Shown here: piece by piece, positions 8,897-20,118 of the stretch
Layout: the number at the start of each line of letters is the position of its first letter
Position numbering within the stretch: the first letter of the stretch is position 1
Origin: Pseudomonadota bacterium
Lineage (GTDB): Bacteria > Pseudomonadota > Gammaproteobacteria > Burkholderiales > JAKAFK01
Direction of reading: 5' to 3'
DNA: 64,000 nucleotides
Assembly: GCA_021817985.1 (NCBI GenBank)
Contig: JAKAFK010000001.1
Coordinates: forward strand, 113,655-177,654
The notes under the pieces: model-generated
What the model was told of the DNA's origin: nothing
Database searches by the model: none
Seen by the model: the letters and a program-made list of their open reading frames with translations, nothing else
Translations under genes and position numbers: made by a program

Positions 8897-9382
8897 TCAA
8901 CGTATGACCCGGACAAGGACCTTCGCCAATCCCCGCTTGAGCATGCCGAGTCTGCGCGCCGCCCGTTCCGAGAGGTCAATCAATCTGCCGTCAAGGTAGG
9001 GACCGCGATCATTGATGAGGACAACCACGCTTCGGCCGTTGGCAAGATTCCTCACGCGAACCCGGGTCCCGAGCGGGAAGCGACGGCTGGCCGCCGTCAG
9101 TTTGTGCGGATCGTAGCGTTCCCCGCTGGCCGTCAGCTTCCCCGCGAAGTCATTGCTGTAGAACGACGCGATGCCCTCGATGCCAGGGGGCTGCAGGTGA
9201 GCGGGAGAAGGCGGCCGCGCAGGCGCAGGCGCGACGGCGCAGCCTGCCAAGAAGGCCAGACAGGCCATGACGAGCGTACGCGTAGGCCCCGCGCCCCATG
9301 GCACGCGCCGATCCCCGATGACAGCGCCCCCTTCGGGGGCGATCCGCCGCGCGCCCAATGTGTCGGTTCCCAGCCGGTCCAT
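8897..9382 (-). CDS. rlpA: RlpA-like septal ring lytic transglycosylase lipoprotein
   Basis: 161 residues from the ATG at 9382, which has GGAGG 10 nt upstream; the frame is open to 9532 without a better start. A hydrophobic stretch ending LAFLAGC is a lipobox, so the mature protein should be an outer-membrane-anchored lipoprotein beginning at that Cys. The rest is a double-psi beta-barrel: [23 protein letters not shown]-type turn [19 protein letters not shown] and [20 protein letters not shown], with the catalytic Asp of NDRGPY. RlpA cleaves naked glycan at the septum in Pseudomonas. No C-terminal SPOR domain is present, making this a short version. The n-region before the hydrophobic core is unusually long, so a later GTG start is possible. 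Confidence 0.85.
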   Translation of the reverse strand: MDRLGTDTLGARRIAPEGGAVIGDRRVPWGAGPTRTLVMACLAFLAGCAVAPAPARPPSPAHLQPPGIEGIASFYSNDFAGKLTASGERYDPHKLTAASRRFPLGTRVRVRNLANGRSVVVLINDRGPYLDGRLIDLSERAARRLGMLKRGLAKVLVRVIR

Positions 9383-9836
9383 GCGCCCGATTCCTCCCCC
9401 CGCCTTGCTTGCGGCCCAGACTTGATTATAATTGCTGGAATTTTGCGTCCACCGCCCTGTCTGAAGGAACTGGGCCGGCGGCACCTGCGGCCAGGTCCCG
9501 CCTCGAAGAGGGTAGACAACGCACAGGCGCATCTCGCAGCGCCCAGCCTGCAGGCGGCGTCTTTCCGATGAATCGGGCCGCGCGCGGACAGAGCGCCGTG
9601 CGGATCGTTTGAAATCTTCGTCCGCGGCAGCACCAAATCGGCCATACGCGCTGTACTATGATTGAAGAGGACGCCGCGCGAGGCGGGCGCGCAGCCGACG
9701 GGGCAAGCCGGGAAGATGACGATCTGCGAACCGGCCGCGCGTCGGTCAGCTCCGCGGCCGTGTGAGCCACTTAACTGGGGCAAGGGGCACCGCCCAGGAT
9801 GGCTCTGCCGGCTTCAGCGCTTTTGAGGATGAGCAT
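9383..9836. other. Gene-free stretch upstream of rlpA and a small ORF
   Basis: About 450 bp between divergent genes. A TATAAT on the minus strand (9425-9430) is placed suitably for an rlpA promoter, though its -35 is weak. No coding sequence was recognised. Confidence 0.4.
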
Positions 9837-10019
9837 ATGGGAAACGAGCCCTCCGGCTTGGTTAAGTGTTTCATTGTGAACTGGTGGGTTCCGAATGGCC
9901 CGAGCAGCGTCGGCGAATTTAGCACGCTGGAGGCGGCCAAAGCCTATGCGGAAGAGAAAAAGGAGCAGTTTCCCAACGTCCGCATCAACATCAGTCCGGA
10001 ACTCGGCATCGAGGGCTAG
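9837..10019 (+). CDS. Small hypothetical protein (60 aa)
   Basis: 60 residues from the ATG at 9837, preceded by GAGGATGAG. It is not a family I can name. It has a hydrophobic aromatic segment (LVKCFIVNWWVPNG) and then an amphipathic, Glu/Lys-rich helix (LEAAKAYAEEKKEQFP), giving an alpha/beta look and no membrane helix or signal. The composition differs from the surrounding random ORFs, being low in Arg and with balanced acidic and basic residues, and a strong hairpin lies directly downstream. Both facts favour a real gene. The longer frame back to 9762 adds unlikely sequence. Confidence 0.6.
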   Translation: MGNEPSGLVKCFIVNWWVPNGPSSVGEFSTLEAAKAYAEEKKEQFPNVRINISPELGIEG

Positions 10020-10031
10020 CACCCAAGGGTC

Positions 10032-10056
10032 GGCGCGCCCGCCTCTCGGGCGCGCC
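10032..10056. terminator. Hairpin between convergent small ORF and outer-membrane protein gene
   Basis: A perfect 10-bp stem GGCGCGCCCG / CGGGCGCGCC with a 5-nt loop, 12 bp after the small ORF's stop. No T-run follows on either strand, so termination efficiency is uncertain. Confidence 0.5.
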
Positions 10057-10123
10057 AAGGCTCGCCCTCGTCACACGTTGGCTTGAGGGCGAATGTGAGC
10101 GACCGTCCCGCACGGGGCCTCGG

Positions 10124-10777
10124 TTAGTAAAATTTGTAGACGAGGCCTACGGTCCACAGGTCCACGTTGGCCGCCTCGACGGTCCTGCTGGCGTCCCCCA
10201 GATGCCGGAATCGCTCCCATTCCAGGCGTGCGCCGACGTTCCGCATGAAGTCGTATTCGGCGCCGACCCCATAGTGCAATCCCGTCCGGGTGGAGGTTTG
10301 ATCGATGCTGCCTGCCGACCCTGAGGCCTGGAGCTCGGTTTCTACGGCGTAGCCCCCCAATCGGCCGAAGACCGAGAATCCATTGCCAAAGGGATAGATC
10401 CCCACCGCATCCAGGGTCCAGCCGTTGCCCCCCTTCTCCTTGCTCTCTCCGGAAAGGGTCCCGGCAGTGGGCGACGTCACCGTCGCATTGAAGTCCAACT
10501 TGTGGAGATCCACATACCCTCCCTCGACAGCGAAGTAGGGCATGAACTGATAGCCGCCATAGAGCTTGAAGCCGAAGCCGTGGTCCTTGTTGACAGTAGA
10601 CGAGGCGCCCCCGAAACCGAGGCTGCCCAATGTATGATCTACGTCCCCTGAACCGGCGTGGTAATACGACTCACCGGCGCCTGCGCCGACATACCAGCCT
10701 TGGGATTGCGCCATTGCGACCGGCGCCGAAGCCATCATGCTGACGACGGCGGCAGATAGAGCTATGTGCTTCATCAT
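10124..10777 (-). CDS. Outer-membrane beta-barrel protein (OmpA/OmpX-like)
   Basis: 217 residues. A classical signal peptide (MMKHIALSAAV...APVAMA) cleaves before QSQGWYVGAGAG. The mature part alternates hydrophobic and polar residues in beta strands (GFGFKLYGGYQF, FAVEGGYVDL, FSVFGRLGGYAV, LHYGVGAEYDF, VGARLEWERF) and ends VGLVYKFY, a C-terminal aromatic typical of BAM substrates. The length suits an eight-stranded barrel. The start is set by GGAGG 8 nt upstream of the ATG at 10777; the first in-frame ATG overlaps that Shine-Dalgarno and is unlikely. There is no peptidoglycan-binding OmpA domain. Function beyond membrane integrity or small-solute contact is not evident. Confidence 0.85.
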   Translation of the reverse strand: MMKHIALSAAVVSMMASAPVAMAQSQGWYVGAGAGESYYHAGSGDVDHTLGSLGFGGASSTVNKDHGFGFKLYGGYQFMPYFAVEGGYVDLHKLDFNATVTSPTAGTLSGESKEKGGNGWTLDAVGIYPFGNGFSVFGRLGGYAVETELQASGSAGSIDQTSTRTGLHYGVGAEYDFMRNVGARLEWERFRHLGDASRTVEAANVDLWTVGLVYKFY

Positions 10778-11114
10778 CTTCATATCCTCCATGATGAGAT
10801 GCGCGGAAGCGTCCGTTTAGAGGAATGAGAACGATTTGACGAGTGCTGATTGATGCGCGACTAACGAGAGGTATCGCTACGATCACCGCGGGAGTGGTGA
10901 GGACCCGAACCGCCCTCACGCAGACTGCTTCCACCTATTAAGCCTAGATCACCATTGACCGCGTCGCCAACAAAATGAGGCGTACGCCTTCGAGGTCTCA
11001 CGACACTGACCCATGCCTTGTCTCCTGCACGTGTCAATGCCGACTACACGCCGTGCCGCCTGAATGCCCGGGGCGCTCGCCCGCGTCCCCGGGGCGACAC
11101 GACGCGCTCCGGGA
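10778..11114. other. Gene-free stretch, 3' side of nrdB and promoter of the outer-membrane protein gene
   Basis: About 340 bp. It should hold the promoter of the outer-membrane protein gene at its left end and the nrdB 3' end at its right. I see no gene and no clean terminator hairpin. Confidence 0.4.
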
Positions 11115-12257
11115 TCAATCCCAGCTTAAGGCGCCACCGGTCTGATACTCGGTGACACGCGTTTCGAAGAAATTCTTTTCCTTCTTGAGATCGATCATTT
11201 CCGCCATCCACGGAAAAGGATTCGTCGCGCTCTCGTACAGTTCGTCCAGGCCGATCTGTTGGCAGCGGCGGTTGGCGATGAAGCGCAGGTATTCCTTGAA
11301 CTGCACGGCATTGAGCCCCAACACACCCCGCGGCATGGTGTCTTCGGCGTAGCGGTACTCGAGCTCCACCCCTTTTTGCATCAACGCGCGAATCTCTTCG
11401 CGAAACTCGGCCGTCCACAGACGAGGATTTTCCATCTTGATCTGGTTGATGAGGTCAATGCCGAAATTGCAATGCATGGATTCATCGCGCAGGATGTATT
11501 GGTACTGCTCGGCGGCGCCCGTCATCTTGTTCTGGCGTCCCAGCGCAAGAATCTGCACGAAGCCGACGTAGAAGAACAGGCCTTCCATGATGCAGGCGAA
11601 CACGATCAGGCTTCGCAGGAGCTTTCGGTCCGCCTCCGGCGTCCCGGTTCTGAATTGCGGGTCCGTCAGCGTATCGATGAAAGGAATCAGAAATTCATCC
11701 TTGTCGCGGATGCTGGCAACCTCATGGTAGGCGTTGAAGATCTCACCCTCGTCGAGTCCCAGCGACTCCACGATATATTGATAAGCGTGCGTGTGGATGG
11801 CCTCTTCAAAAGCCTGCCGAAGCAGATATTGCCTGCATTCCGGCGCCGAAATATGGCGATACGTACCGAGTACGATGTTGTTCGCGGCAAGGCTGTCCGC
11901 CGTCACGAAGAACCCCAGGTTGCGCTTGACGATCAGCCGTTCGTCCGGGGTCAAGGCATTCGGATCCTTCCAGGTCGCGATATCGCGGCTCATGTTGATC
12001 TCTTGCGGCATCCAGTGATTGGCGCAACCCGCAAGGTATTTTTCCCACGCCCACTTGTACTTGAACGGCACCAACTGATTGACGTCCGCCTGGCCATTGA
12101 TCACGCGCTTGTCCTCGACCCGCACGCGCCGAAGGCTGATGTCGTCCATTTCGGGAACGCTGGCCGCCGGGCCATCCGCCGGGGTCGCCAGGGCCGGTGC
12201 GCGACCGGAAGATGCCGCCGGACTGGCGAGACTCAAGTCGTCTTCGAAATTAAGCAT
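11115..12257 (-). CDS. nrdB: Class Ia ribonucleotide reductase, beta (radical) subunit
   Basis: 380 residues. Houses the diiron centre and tyrosyl radical used by NrdA to reduce ribonucleoside diphosphates. Ligand motifs are present: [18 protein letters not shown] (Glu and His ligands, with the radical Tyr four residues after the His), EGLFFYVGF, and [10 protein letters not shown]. The C-terminus is acidic/hydrophobic (TGGALSWD) for docking to NrdA. A proline/alanine-rich N-terminal extension of about 45 residues precedes the conserved fold. ATG at 12257 has GGAG 6 nt upstream; earlier in-frame Mets at 12317 and 12293 lack this. It is separated from nrdA by 3 kb and has its own paired NrdR-like boxes about 240 bp upstream. 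Confidence 0.95.
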   Translation of the reverse strand: MLNFEDDLSLASPAASSGRAPALATPADGPAASVPEMDDISLRRVRVEDKRVINGQADVNQLVPFKYKWAWEKYLAGCANHWMPQEINMSRDIATWKDPNALTPDERLIVKRNLGFFVTADSLAANNIVLGTYRHISAPECRQYLLRQAFEEAIHTHAYQYIVESLGLDEGEIFNAYHEVASIRDKDEFLIPFIDTLTDPQFRTGTPEADRKLLRSLIVFACIMEGLFFYVGFVQILALGRQNKMTGAAEQYQYILRDESMHCNFGIDLINQIKMENPRLWTAEFREEIRALMQKGVELEYRYAEDTMPRGVLGLNAVQFKEYLRFIANRRCQQIGLDELYESATNPFPWMAEMIDLKKEKNFFETRVTEYQTGGALSWD

Positions 12258-12497
12258 GCCGTCTCCATTACTTGTCGAATTATTGTCATCCATCGGACGC
12301 GCTCGCCCCCCATGCACGGAAGGGAGCGCGACGCTCTACCGACTTTGCCAGGGCTCGCTTCAGAGGGCCGCCGATCCGACGGTGGCGGTGCGCCAGGAAC
12401 ACTCCGGCGCACGCACCCTCCATAGCCGGCCCCCTGCCTTGCCGCTCGCAGGCTGGCCCAAAGCATGAGGCAGCCCGAAAAGGAAGTCAAGCATAAA
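12258..12497. other. nrdB leader region
   Basis: 240 bp between the nrdB start and its NrdR-type boxes. No gene is seen. If transcription starts at the boxes, nrdB has a long leader; otherwise an unseen promoter lies closer to the gene. Confidence 0.4.
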
Positions 12498-12513
12498 AGG
12501 CCATATATAGTAT
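12498..12513 (-). promoter_or_regulatory. NrdR-like box 1 upstream of nrdB
   Basis: AT-rich 16-mer containing CCATATATAGTAT, matching the central and right part of the NrdR consensus ACACWATATATWGTGT. Its centre lies 31 bp from that of box 2 at 12529-12544, the three-helical-turn spacing typical of NrdR operators. Confidence 0.55.
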
Positions 12514-12528
12514 TGTAGCTGTCCGAAC

Positions 12529-12544
12529 AACATACATATTGTGT
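12529..12544 (-). promoter_or_regulatory. NrdR-like box 2 upstream of nrdB
   Basis: The 16-mer AACATACATATTGTGT agrees with ACACWATATATWGTGT over most of its right half (ATATTGTGT). It is paired with box 1 at a 31-bp centre-to-centre distance. NrdR is an ATP/dATP-responsive repressor of nrd genes; its own gene is not in this window. Confidence 0.55.
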
Positions 12545-12591
12545 CCTTCGGACGGTCCATGGCTGTACGATTCGGCACCTGGACGCCCCCG

Positions 12592-12936
12592 TCACTGGGC
12601 CAATACCCACTTCACCATGGCCTCGGCCTGCGCTTGGGAGAGTTGGGGATGCGGAGTCATCGCCATGCCCCCAGTTTGCGCATTCCAATGCCCATTGCCC
12701 CCGCTGATGATCTTCTTGGCGAGCGTGGCTATGGTCGCACCAGACGCGGCGCTGCCATGATAGCGCTGGGCGATCTCGCGAAACGACGGCCCGACCAGCT
12801 GATGATCGACGGCATGGCACGTGAAGCAATCGCTGTTCATCATCATGGCTTTGGCAGCGGGATTGCCGGCCGCAAGCGCCGTACCGGAAAGGAACACTGC
12901 CGCGCCGGCGGCAATCGAAAGGACACGAGTTTTCAT
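12592..12936 (-). CDS. Small monohaem cytochrome c (c551/c552 type)
   Basis: 114 residues with a cleavable signal peptide (MKTRVLSIAAG...GTALA). The mature part is a class I cytochrome c of about 90 residues: haem motif CFTCH at 37-41, GPSF a little later, and a C-terminal methionine ligand in GGMAMTPHP (Met91 or Met93). It ends in an amphipathic helix (AEAMVKWVLAQ). It should carry electrons in the periplasm, as for c551/c552 donors to terminal oxidases or nitrite reductase; the partner is unknown. ATG at 12936 follows AGGAGATTTC. It reads leftward towards the nrdB boxes and may influence transcription there. It does not look co-regulated with the nrd genes by function. Confidence 0.9.
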   Translation of the reverse strand: MKTRVLSIAAGAAVFLSGTALAAGNPAAKAMMMNSDCFTCHAVDHQLVGPSFREIAQRYHGSAASGATIATLAKKIISGGNGHWNAQTGGMAMTPHPQLSQAQAEAMVKWVLAQ

Positions 12937-13192
12937 GAAATCTCCTCGTTTGCTGGATGCTCCGCGGCGTCAGCCGGGAGAAGAAGGCCCCACGATGCGC
13001 CCACATCGGGCTCTTTGTGCCGACGAAGCAGGCGCAGGGGCGATGATGGGCGTCGAATCGATGCCGCCCAATGGCCTCGCCGGCCGGGCTTTGCGGTCCT
13101 TTCCGCATAGCGGCCGCGCTCTCCCACGATCCCATCCCCCAATCTTAGGACGCCTGCCCCTCGGGGCGGCCCATTCGCCACGGGCCGGCGAC

Positions 13193-14119
13193 CTAGTGGG
13201 CAGGCTCATGGACTCGCCCGGGGACGGTAGGCGCGCCGAGCCCCGCAGGCCGCGCAAGGCTGATCCGACGCAACTCCTTGCCTTCCGCGTCGCGATAGAC
13301 CAGCTCGTCGGTGTCGAAGCTGTATTCGGGATGGCGCGGATCGTTCCACTGGTCCAGGAAGTGAAGGTAGAACGGGGCGAAGAAGCCGCGGTTGGGATGC
13401 TCGCGCTGGAGCGCGAAAACATATTCGGGTTGCTCCTTCACCTCGTATCCGTCGCGGCAGTGCTGCACCCACACGTGCTCGCCGGTAACGACGAGGTTCC
13501 ACATCGGAACGTCGTCATAGAACTTGAGGGTGACTTTCTTGCCTGCCGCCGCGAGCTTCTTCAAATAGGCGATGCTGGTGGCTGTTTCGCGCCGATAGCT
13601 TTCTCGCAGCGCCTCGGGATCCTTAAGCGAACCCACGCGTCTGGCGGCCCCCTCACCATCCGGGTGCATCAACAGAACCCTAACCTCATAGCTGTTGTCG
13701 AGCAACTGCTGGAGCTTGCATCCGTCCGCGCTGAACGTATCGTACCCGGTGATCGACAACACGGCCACGTCACGCGCTCCGGTAAAGCTCTCGCGCAGTT
13801 CACGCATTCGGCGGACGCCCCCGCTCCCCTCACCGGCATAAACGAGCGAGGCAACGGTGTTCATGCGCAGACTGCGTCTGCCGCTCCAGGCAAATCGGGA
13901 GAGGTTGTACAGCAGCACCAGAAACGCGCCGACGGCGATTTCAGTGATCAGTAGAAGCTTCGAGCTCCCCGCGACGCGGGGCCACCAGTCGTAAAGGATG
14001 TATTGTGCGAGCACCGGGAGAGAAAAGGCGATGCCTACCGCCATCAGAGTGACGGTCGAATGAGCGAACACGTGCCGCATCGCGGCAGGCAGATTGTGCG
14101 AACGGGTCTCTACGTCCAT
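13193..14119 (-). CDS. Two-TM membrane protein with phospholipase-D-like cytosolic domain
   Basis: 308 residues; ATG at 14119 with GGAGGAG just upstream. Two hydrophobic helices (about 19-45, STVTLMAVGIAFSLPVLAQY, and about 53-72, LLLITEIAVGAFLVLLY) are followed by a soluble domain. That domain (about 90-290) has alternating strands and helices: VAVLSITGYDTF, YEVRVLLMHPDG, VTLKFYDDVPMWNLVVTG, then HVWVQHCRDGYEV. It resembles phospholipase-D-fold sensor or effector domains, but no HxKx4D catalytic motif is visible, so catalysis is doubtful. I cannot assign a named family with certainty. The neighbours (cytochrome c downstream, nrdA upstream across a gene-free kilobase) give no functional clue. 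The last 20 residues are Pro/Gly-rich. Confidence 0.7.
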   Translation of the reverse strand: MDVETRSHNLPAAMRHVFAHSTVTLMAVGIAFSLPVLAQYILYDWWPRVAGSSKLLLITEIAVGAFLVLLYNLSRFAWSGRRSLRMNTVASLVYAGEGSGGVRRMRELRESFTGARDVAVLSITGYDTFSADGCKLQQLLDNSYEVRVLLMHPDGEGAARRVGSLKDPEALRESYRRETATSIAYLKKLAAAGKKVTLKFYDDVPMWNLVVTGEHVWVQHCRDGYEVKEQPEYVFALQREHPNRGFFAPFYLHFLDQWNDPRHPEYSFDTDELVYRDAEGKELRRISLARPAGLGAPTVPGRVHEPAH

Positions 14120-15254
14120 GTCTCCTCCTTGATGCCGATGCCGGCACCCGGTCGGCAGAACGGGCAATGGCCTTGATGGCATGAAGTTTTGCAGAAGCGG
14201 GGGGAGGGGGACCAGCAGGGTCGGCCGCCCCCCGAGGCTACGCGCGTGGATGCGAGGCGGCACAGTGCAGCCGCCAAGGCACACCATGCATCTCGGTGCA
14301 GCAGATGTTTAGGATGGTCTGAGCAATTCCAGGCCCTATTATATCGCCTCGAAGCGTTCCCCATTCTTACATGGCGGTAATGCACGCCCGCGGGAGACAT
14401 CGCTGCGCCGGGGGGGGGGGGGCGGCAAGAGCATGGATCGGCCCATCAAGCAACCGAGCGCGCCGCCCAAAACGACAGGCGATTCGCGCGGCCTGAGAGG
14501 TCGCACGTGCGCCAATGGCGCCCCCTGCCACGCCTATAGGTACGGCACATAGGCCATATCCCCATCCGTCGGAGCGGTGTTCCGAAATCCCTTCCCGGCC
14601 TGAAACAGCATGCGGTTGGGGTCGTCGAGGCCACAGGTGCCGCCGAGCCTGCAACTTGGAGCGCGCCCTGGAGCCCTGAATCGAAATCATGAAGGATCGC
14701 ACCCCAAGCATGAGGCGTTCCGACAGATCGTTCGAGAGACCCCAGCCGCAGAACGACTGGCTATTTGCGCCAGCATTTTTGTCGATTCAGGAGCCGCCCC
14801 CACCCTAGGTCTCCCATCCATGCCCCACCACTCCTTTTGCGCCCGGTCGGGCAGAACGTGCTGCGTGTGGGCGCCGCTGAGAGGCTCGCCGGCATTCCCG
14901 CCAGGAATTTCGCCCGGCGGAAAATGCCCGCGGAGGGTGGCCGAACGCCACCGGCGCATGGGTGTGAACCATCACATCGGAATAGATGCCGCGGTCGCAC
15001 TCGAGAGGGTCGTCTCCCGTGGCATCGCCGTCACATGGACTGCCGTGGCCGCGGTACAGCGTTTCTTCGAGGCGTGAGCCACGGGCTCGGGACATCGGTC
15101 ATGGCACGGAGAGCCAGCCGCACCGGCAAAAAGCACGAGCACGTTCCAAGCCCCCGCTCCAGAGGGGGCCGACGCCCGGGCGAAGTCCTCGAGCGCGAGG
15201 GCGCGCCCGGTGTCGGCGACGATCCGCATCAGCCTTGGCCGCTCGGACACGTCC
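14120..15254. other. 1.1-kb gene-free region between nrdA and the membrane protein gene
   Basis: The longest gene-free stretch in the window. It includes a homopolymeric G13 tract at 14410-14422. ORFs on both strands are rich in Arg, Pro, Gly and Ser with no recognisable motif, and none has a convincing ribosome-binding site. A short GC-rich hairpin (GCCCCC / GGGGGC, about 15151-15170) lies downstream of nrdA but lacks a T-run. It may be a decayed locus or hold an unrecognised RNA. Confidence 0.5.
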
Positions 15255-18119
<2,865 letters not shown>

Positions 18120-18128
18120 TGTCGCCAT

Positions 18129-18188
18129 CTCCCGTTGTTATAGGTATGGGTAGAGCCGCAAGGCTCTCCCGGGCCGCAAGGGCCGTCG
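18129..18188. other. nrdA 5' leader
   Basis: Short leader between nrdA and its NrdR boxes; the divergent purU gene begins about 300 bp further right. No additional gene is seen between the boxes and purU. Confidence 0.4.
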
Positions 18189-18206
18189 ACCACTATATAT
18201 AGTGGT
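18189..18206 (-). promoter_or_regulatory. NrdR box 1 upstream of nrdA (18-bp perfect palindrome)
   Basis: ACCACTATATATAGTGGT is a perfect palindrome and contains CACTATATATAGTG, the core of the NrdR consensus ACACWATATATWGTGT. It sits 70 bp upstream of the nrdA start. Confidence 0.85.
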
Positions 18207-18220
18207 TCAGTGTATCAACA

Positions 18221-18236
18221 CGTCAAATTCTAGTGA
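18221..18236 (-). promoter_or_regulatory. NrdR-like box 2 upstream of nrdA (degenerate)
   Basis: The 16-mer CGTCAAATTCTAGTGA keeps the right half-site CTAGTG and is centred 31 bp from box 1, the usual phase for cooperative NrdR binding. The left half is poor, so the assignment rests on spacing. Confidence 0.5.
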
Positions 18237-18496
18237 CTTGAGTGGGCGAGCGCAAGCCCATTCCCCGCTCCGACCGGCGCCCGTAGGTTTTTTGTTTGCT
18301 GATCAGCGAGATGCCCGAGCGACCGGAAATGGCCCTGGTCAGGGCGCCGGAAAACCCTCTGCTCGGAGCGCCTGGCGAGGCACCGCAAAACGGTGCGCGC
18401 CGCCAACACACGACATTCTGGATTCTCCCCGAAACGGGGAAAAATAGCGCCCTGCCGCCCTGACCGGGGCGCACCCCAGACAAGGAAAAGGCTGCT

Positions 18497-19438
18497 ATGG
18501 TGTATCATGAAGGGAAACTGGCGGTATCCGGCCTCATGACAAGCCAATCGCCCGGTCAACCGCCGACGAGTGCGCAAAGGCCCATGAAAGAAACCGCCAT
18601 CCTCTTGATCAGTTGCCCCGACCAGAAGGGGCTGGTCGCCGCCATTGCGAATTTCCTGCATGAACACAACGCCAATATCCTGCATGCGGACCAGCATCAG
18701 GATGCCGAGCTCAAGCTGTTCCTGATGCGGGTGGAATGGGAGATGGCCGATTTCGGCCTCCCGGTGCCGGGGTTCTCCCAAGCCTTCGCCCCGATCGCCG
18801 AGCGCTTCCGGATGGACTGGCGCCTCTCCCTGTCCTCCTACCGGCCCAGGATGGCCGTCTTCGTCTCGCGCTATGACCACTGCCTGGCGGATCTGCTTTA
18901 CCGCCATCAGAGCGGGGAACTCCACTGCGAGATCCCCATCATCATCAGCAACCACGAAGATACCCAATGGCTGGCGGATGCCTACGGCCTGCCTTTCCAG
19001 CACATTCACGTGCACAAGGACTCCAAGGCCGAAGCCGAGAAAATGCAGCTCGCACTTCTCCACCATCACCACGTGGACTTCCTGGTGCTAGCGCGCTACA
19101 TGCAGGTCCTTTCGCCCGAGTTCATTCGGCATTACCCACACCGGATCATCAACATCCACCACTCTTTCCTGCCCGCCTTCAACGGCGCCAAGCCTTACCA
19201 TCGCGCCTTCGAACGAGGTGTGAAGCTGATCGGTGCCACGAGCCACTACGTGACCGAAGTGCTCGATGACGGGCCGATCATCGAACAGGACGTCACTCGC
19301 GTCTCCCATCGCTATGCCATCGAAGATCTGATTCAGAAAGGGGCGGATCTGGAGAAGGTGGTGCTCTCGCGCGCGGTCAAGTGGCACATCGAAAGCCGGA
19401 TCCTGCTGTACGCCAACAAAACGGTCGTCTTTGACTGA
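18497..19438 (+). CDS. purU: Formyltetrahydrofolate deformylase
   Basis: 313 residues as drawn. It hydrolyses 10-formyl-THF to formate and THF, balancing one-carbon pools and feeding PurT. An N-terminal ACT domain (AILLISCPDQKGLVAAIANFL) is followed by a formyltransferase-like domain with NIHHSFLPAFNGAKPY (catalytic Asn and His), GATSHYVTEVLDDGPIIEQD (catalytic Asp) and the end HIESRILLYANKTVVFD. The first ATG (18497) has AAGG six nt upstream; the Met at 18584 would give 284 residues, nearer the usual 280, and the 29 residues between are unlike the family. It is read divergently from nrdA. No purine-pathway neighbours are seen. Confidence 0.93.
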   Translation: MVYHEGKLAVSGLMTSQSPGQPPTSAQRPMKETAILLISCPDQKGLVAAIANFLHEHNANILHADQHQDAELKLFLMRVEWEMADFGLPVPGFSQAFAPIAERFRMDWRLSLSSYRPRMAVFVSRYDHCLADLLYRHQSGELHCEIPIIISNHEDTQWLADAYGLPFQHIHVHKDSKAEAEKMQLALLHHHHVDFLVLARYMQVLSPEFIRHYPHRIINIHHSFLPAFNGAKPYHRAFERGVKLIGATSHYVTEVLDDGPIIEQDVTRVSHRYAIEDLIQKGADLEKVVLSRAVKWHIESRILLYANKTVVFD

Positions 19439-19467
19439 CGCGCCCGACGGGCCCCGGCTATAGGCCG

Positions 19468-20025
19468 CTAAGGCGTTCCGGCCAGCGACTGCCGCAAACG
19501 CCCCCAATCAAAGAAGGGCCCCGGATCGGTCTTTCGGGTGGGTGCGATGTCCGAATGCCCGACGACGTCCTGAATGGGATAGGCGTGCGTAAGCGCCTGC
19601 GTGATCCGCGCCAGCATGTCGTACTGGGCGTCGGTGAAGGGTTGGGTGTCGGTGCCCTCGAGCTCGATGCCCACCGAAAAGTCGTTGCATCGGATTCGTC
19701 CGCGCCATTCGGAGACTCCCGCGTGCCACGCACGGCGTGTCGCCGGGACGAACTGAATCAATTCGCCCGTGCGCCGGACGAAGAAATGTGCGGACACCCT
19801 GAGCGCCCTGATCGTCTCGTAATAAGGGTGCGCGGCGGGATCCAGGCGGTTGGTGAAGCAGTCGATGACCCCAGCCCCCCCAAACTCGCCCGGCGGCAGG
19901 CTGATCGCGTGAATGACGATGAGCTCGATGCGCGCGCCGGCCGGCCGCCGGTCACAGTTGGGCGAAGCGATGAAACGCGCGCCGTGCACGATGCCTTGCG
20001 CATCGAGTACGAGCCCGGGGTCCAT
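19468..20025 (-). CDS. ampD: 1,6-anhydro-N-acetylmuramyl-L-alanine amidase AmpD
   Basis: 185 residues; cytosolic zinc amidase that strips the peptide from anhydromuropeptides during cell-wall recycling. Zn/active-site motifs: LIVIHAISLPPGEFG (His), RRAWHAGVSEWRG, CNDFSVGIELEG (Glu) and VVGHSDIAPTRKTDPGPFFDW (His and Asp ligands), all as in E. coli AmpD. No signal peptide, as expected. The frame continues far upstream on the minus strand to 21066, but that part is antisense to the antiporter gene and has shadow composition. ATG 20025 fits the family N-terminus. It overlaps no other gene and is head-to-head with the antiporter, 93 bp apart. No ampE or ampG is adjacent. Confidence 0.92.
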   Translation of the reverse strand: MDPGLVLDAQGIVHGARFIASPNCDRRPAGARIELIVIHAISLPPGEFGGAGVIDCFTNRLDPAAHPYYETIRALRVSAHFFVRRTGELIQFVPATRRAWHAGVSEWRGRIRCNDFSVGIELEGTDTQPFTDAQYDMLARITQALTHAYPIQDVVGHSDIAPTRKTDPGPFFDWGRLRQSLAGTP

Positions 20026-20118
20026 CACAAGCACCCGAGCGGGCGCCCCTGGCCCGCTTCGTCGGGGAAATCGTCTCCCGCCATGTATAATGGGGTTTCG
20101 ACCAGCGGTGGGCCTCCC

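Noticed and set aside
14410..14422. G13 tract as a phase-variation switch
   Set aside because: It is not inside or directly upstream of any recognised ORF or promoter, so a switch role is unsupported; kept only as part of the gene-free region.
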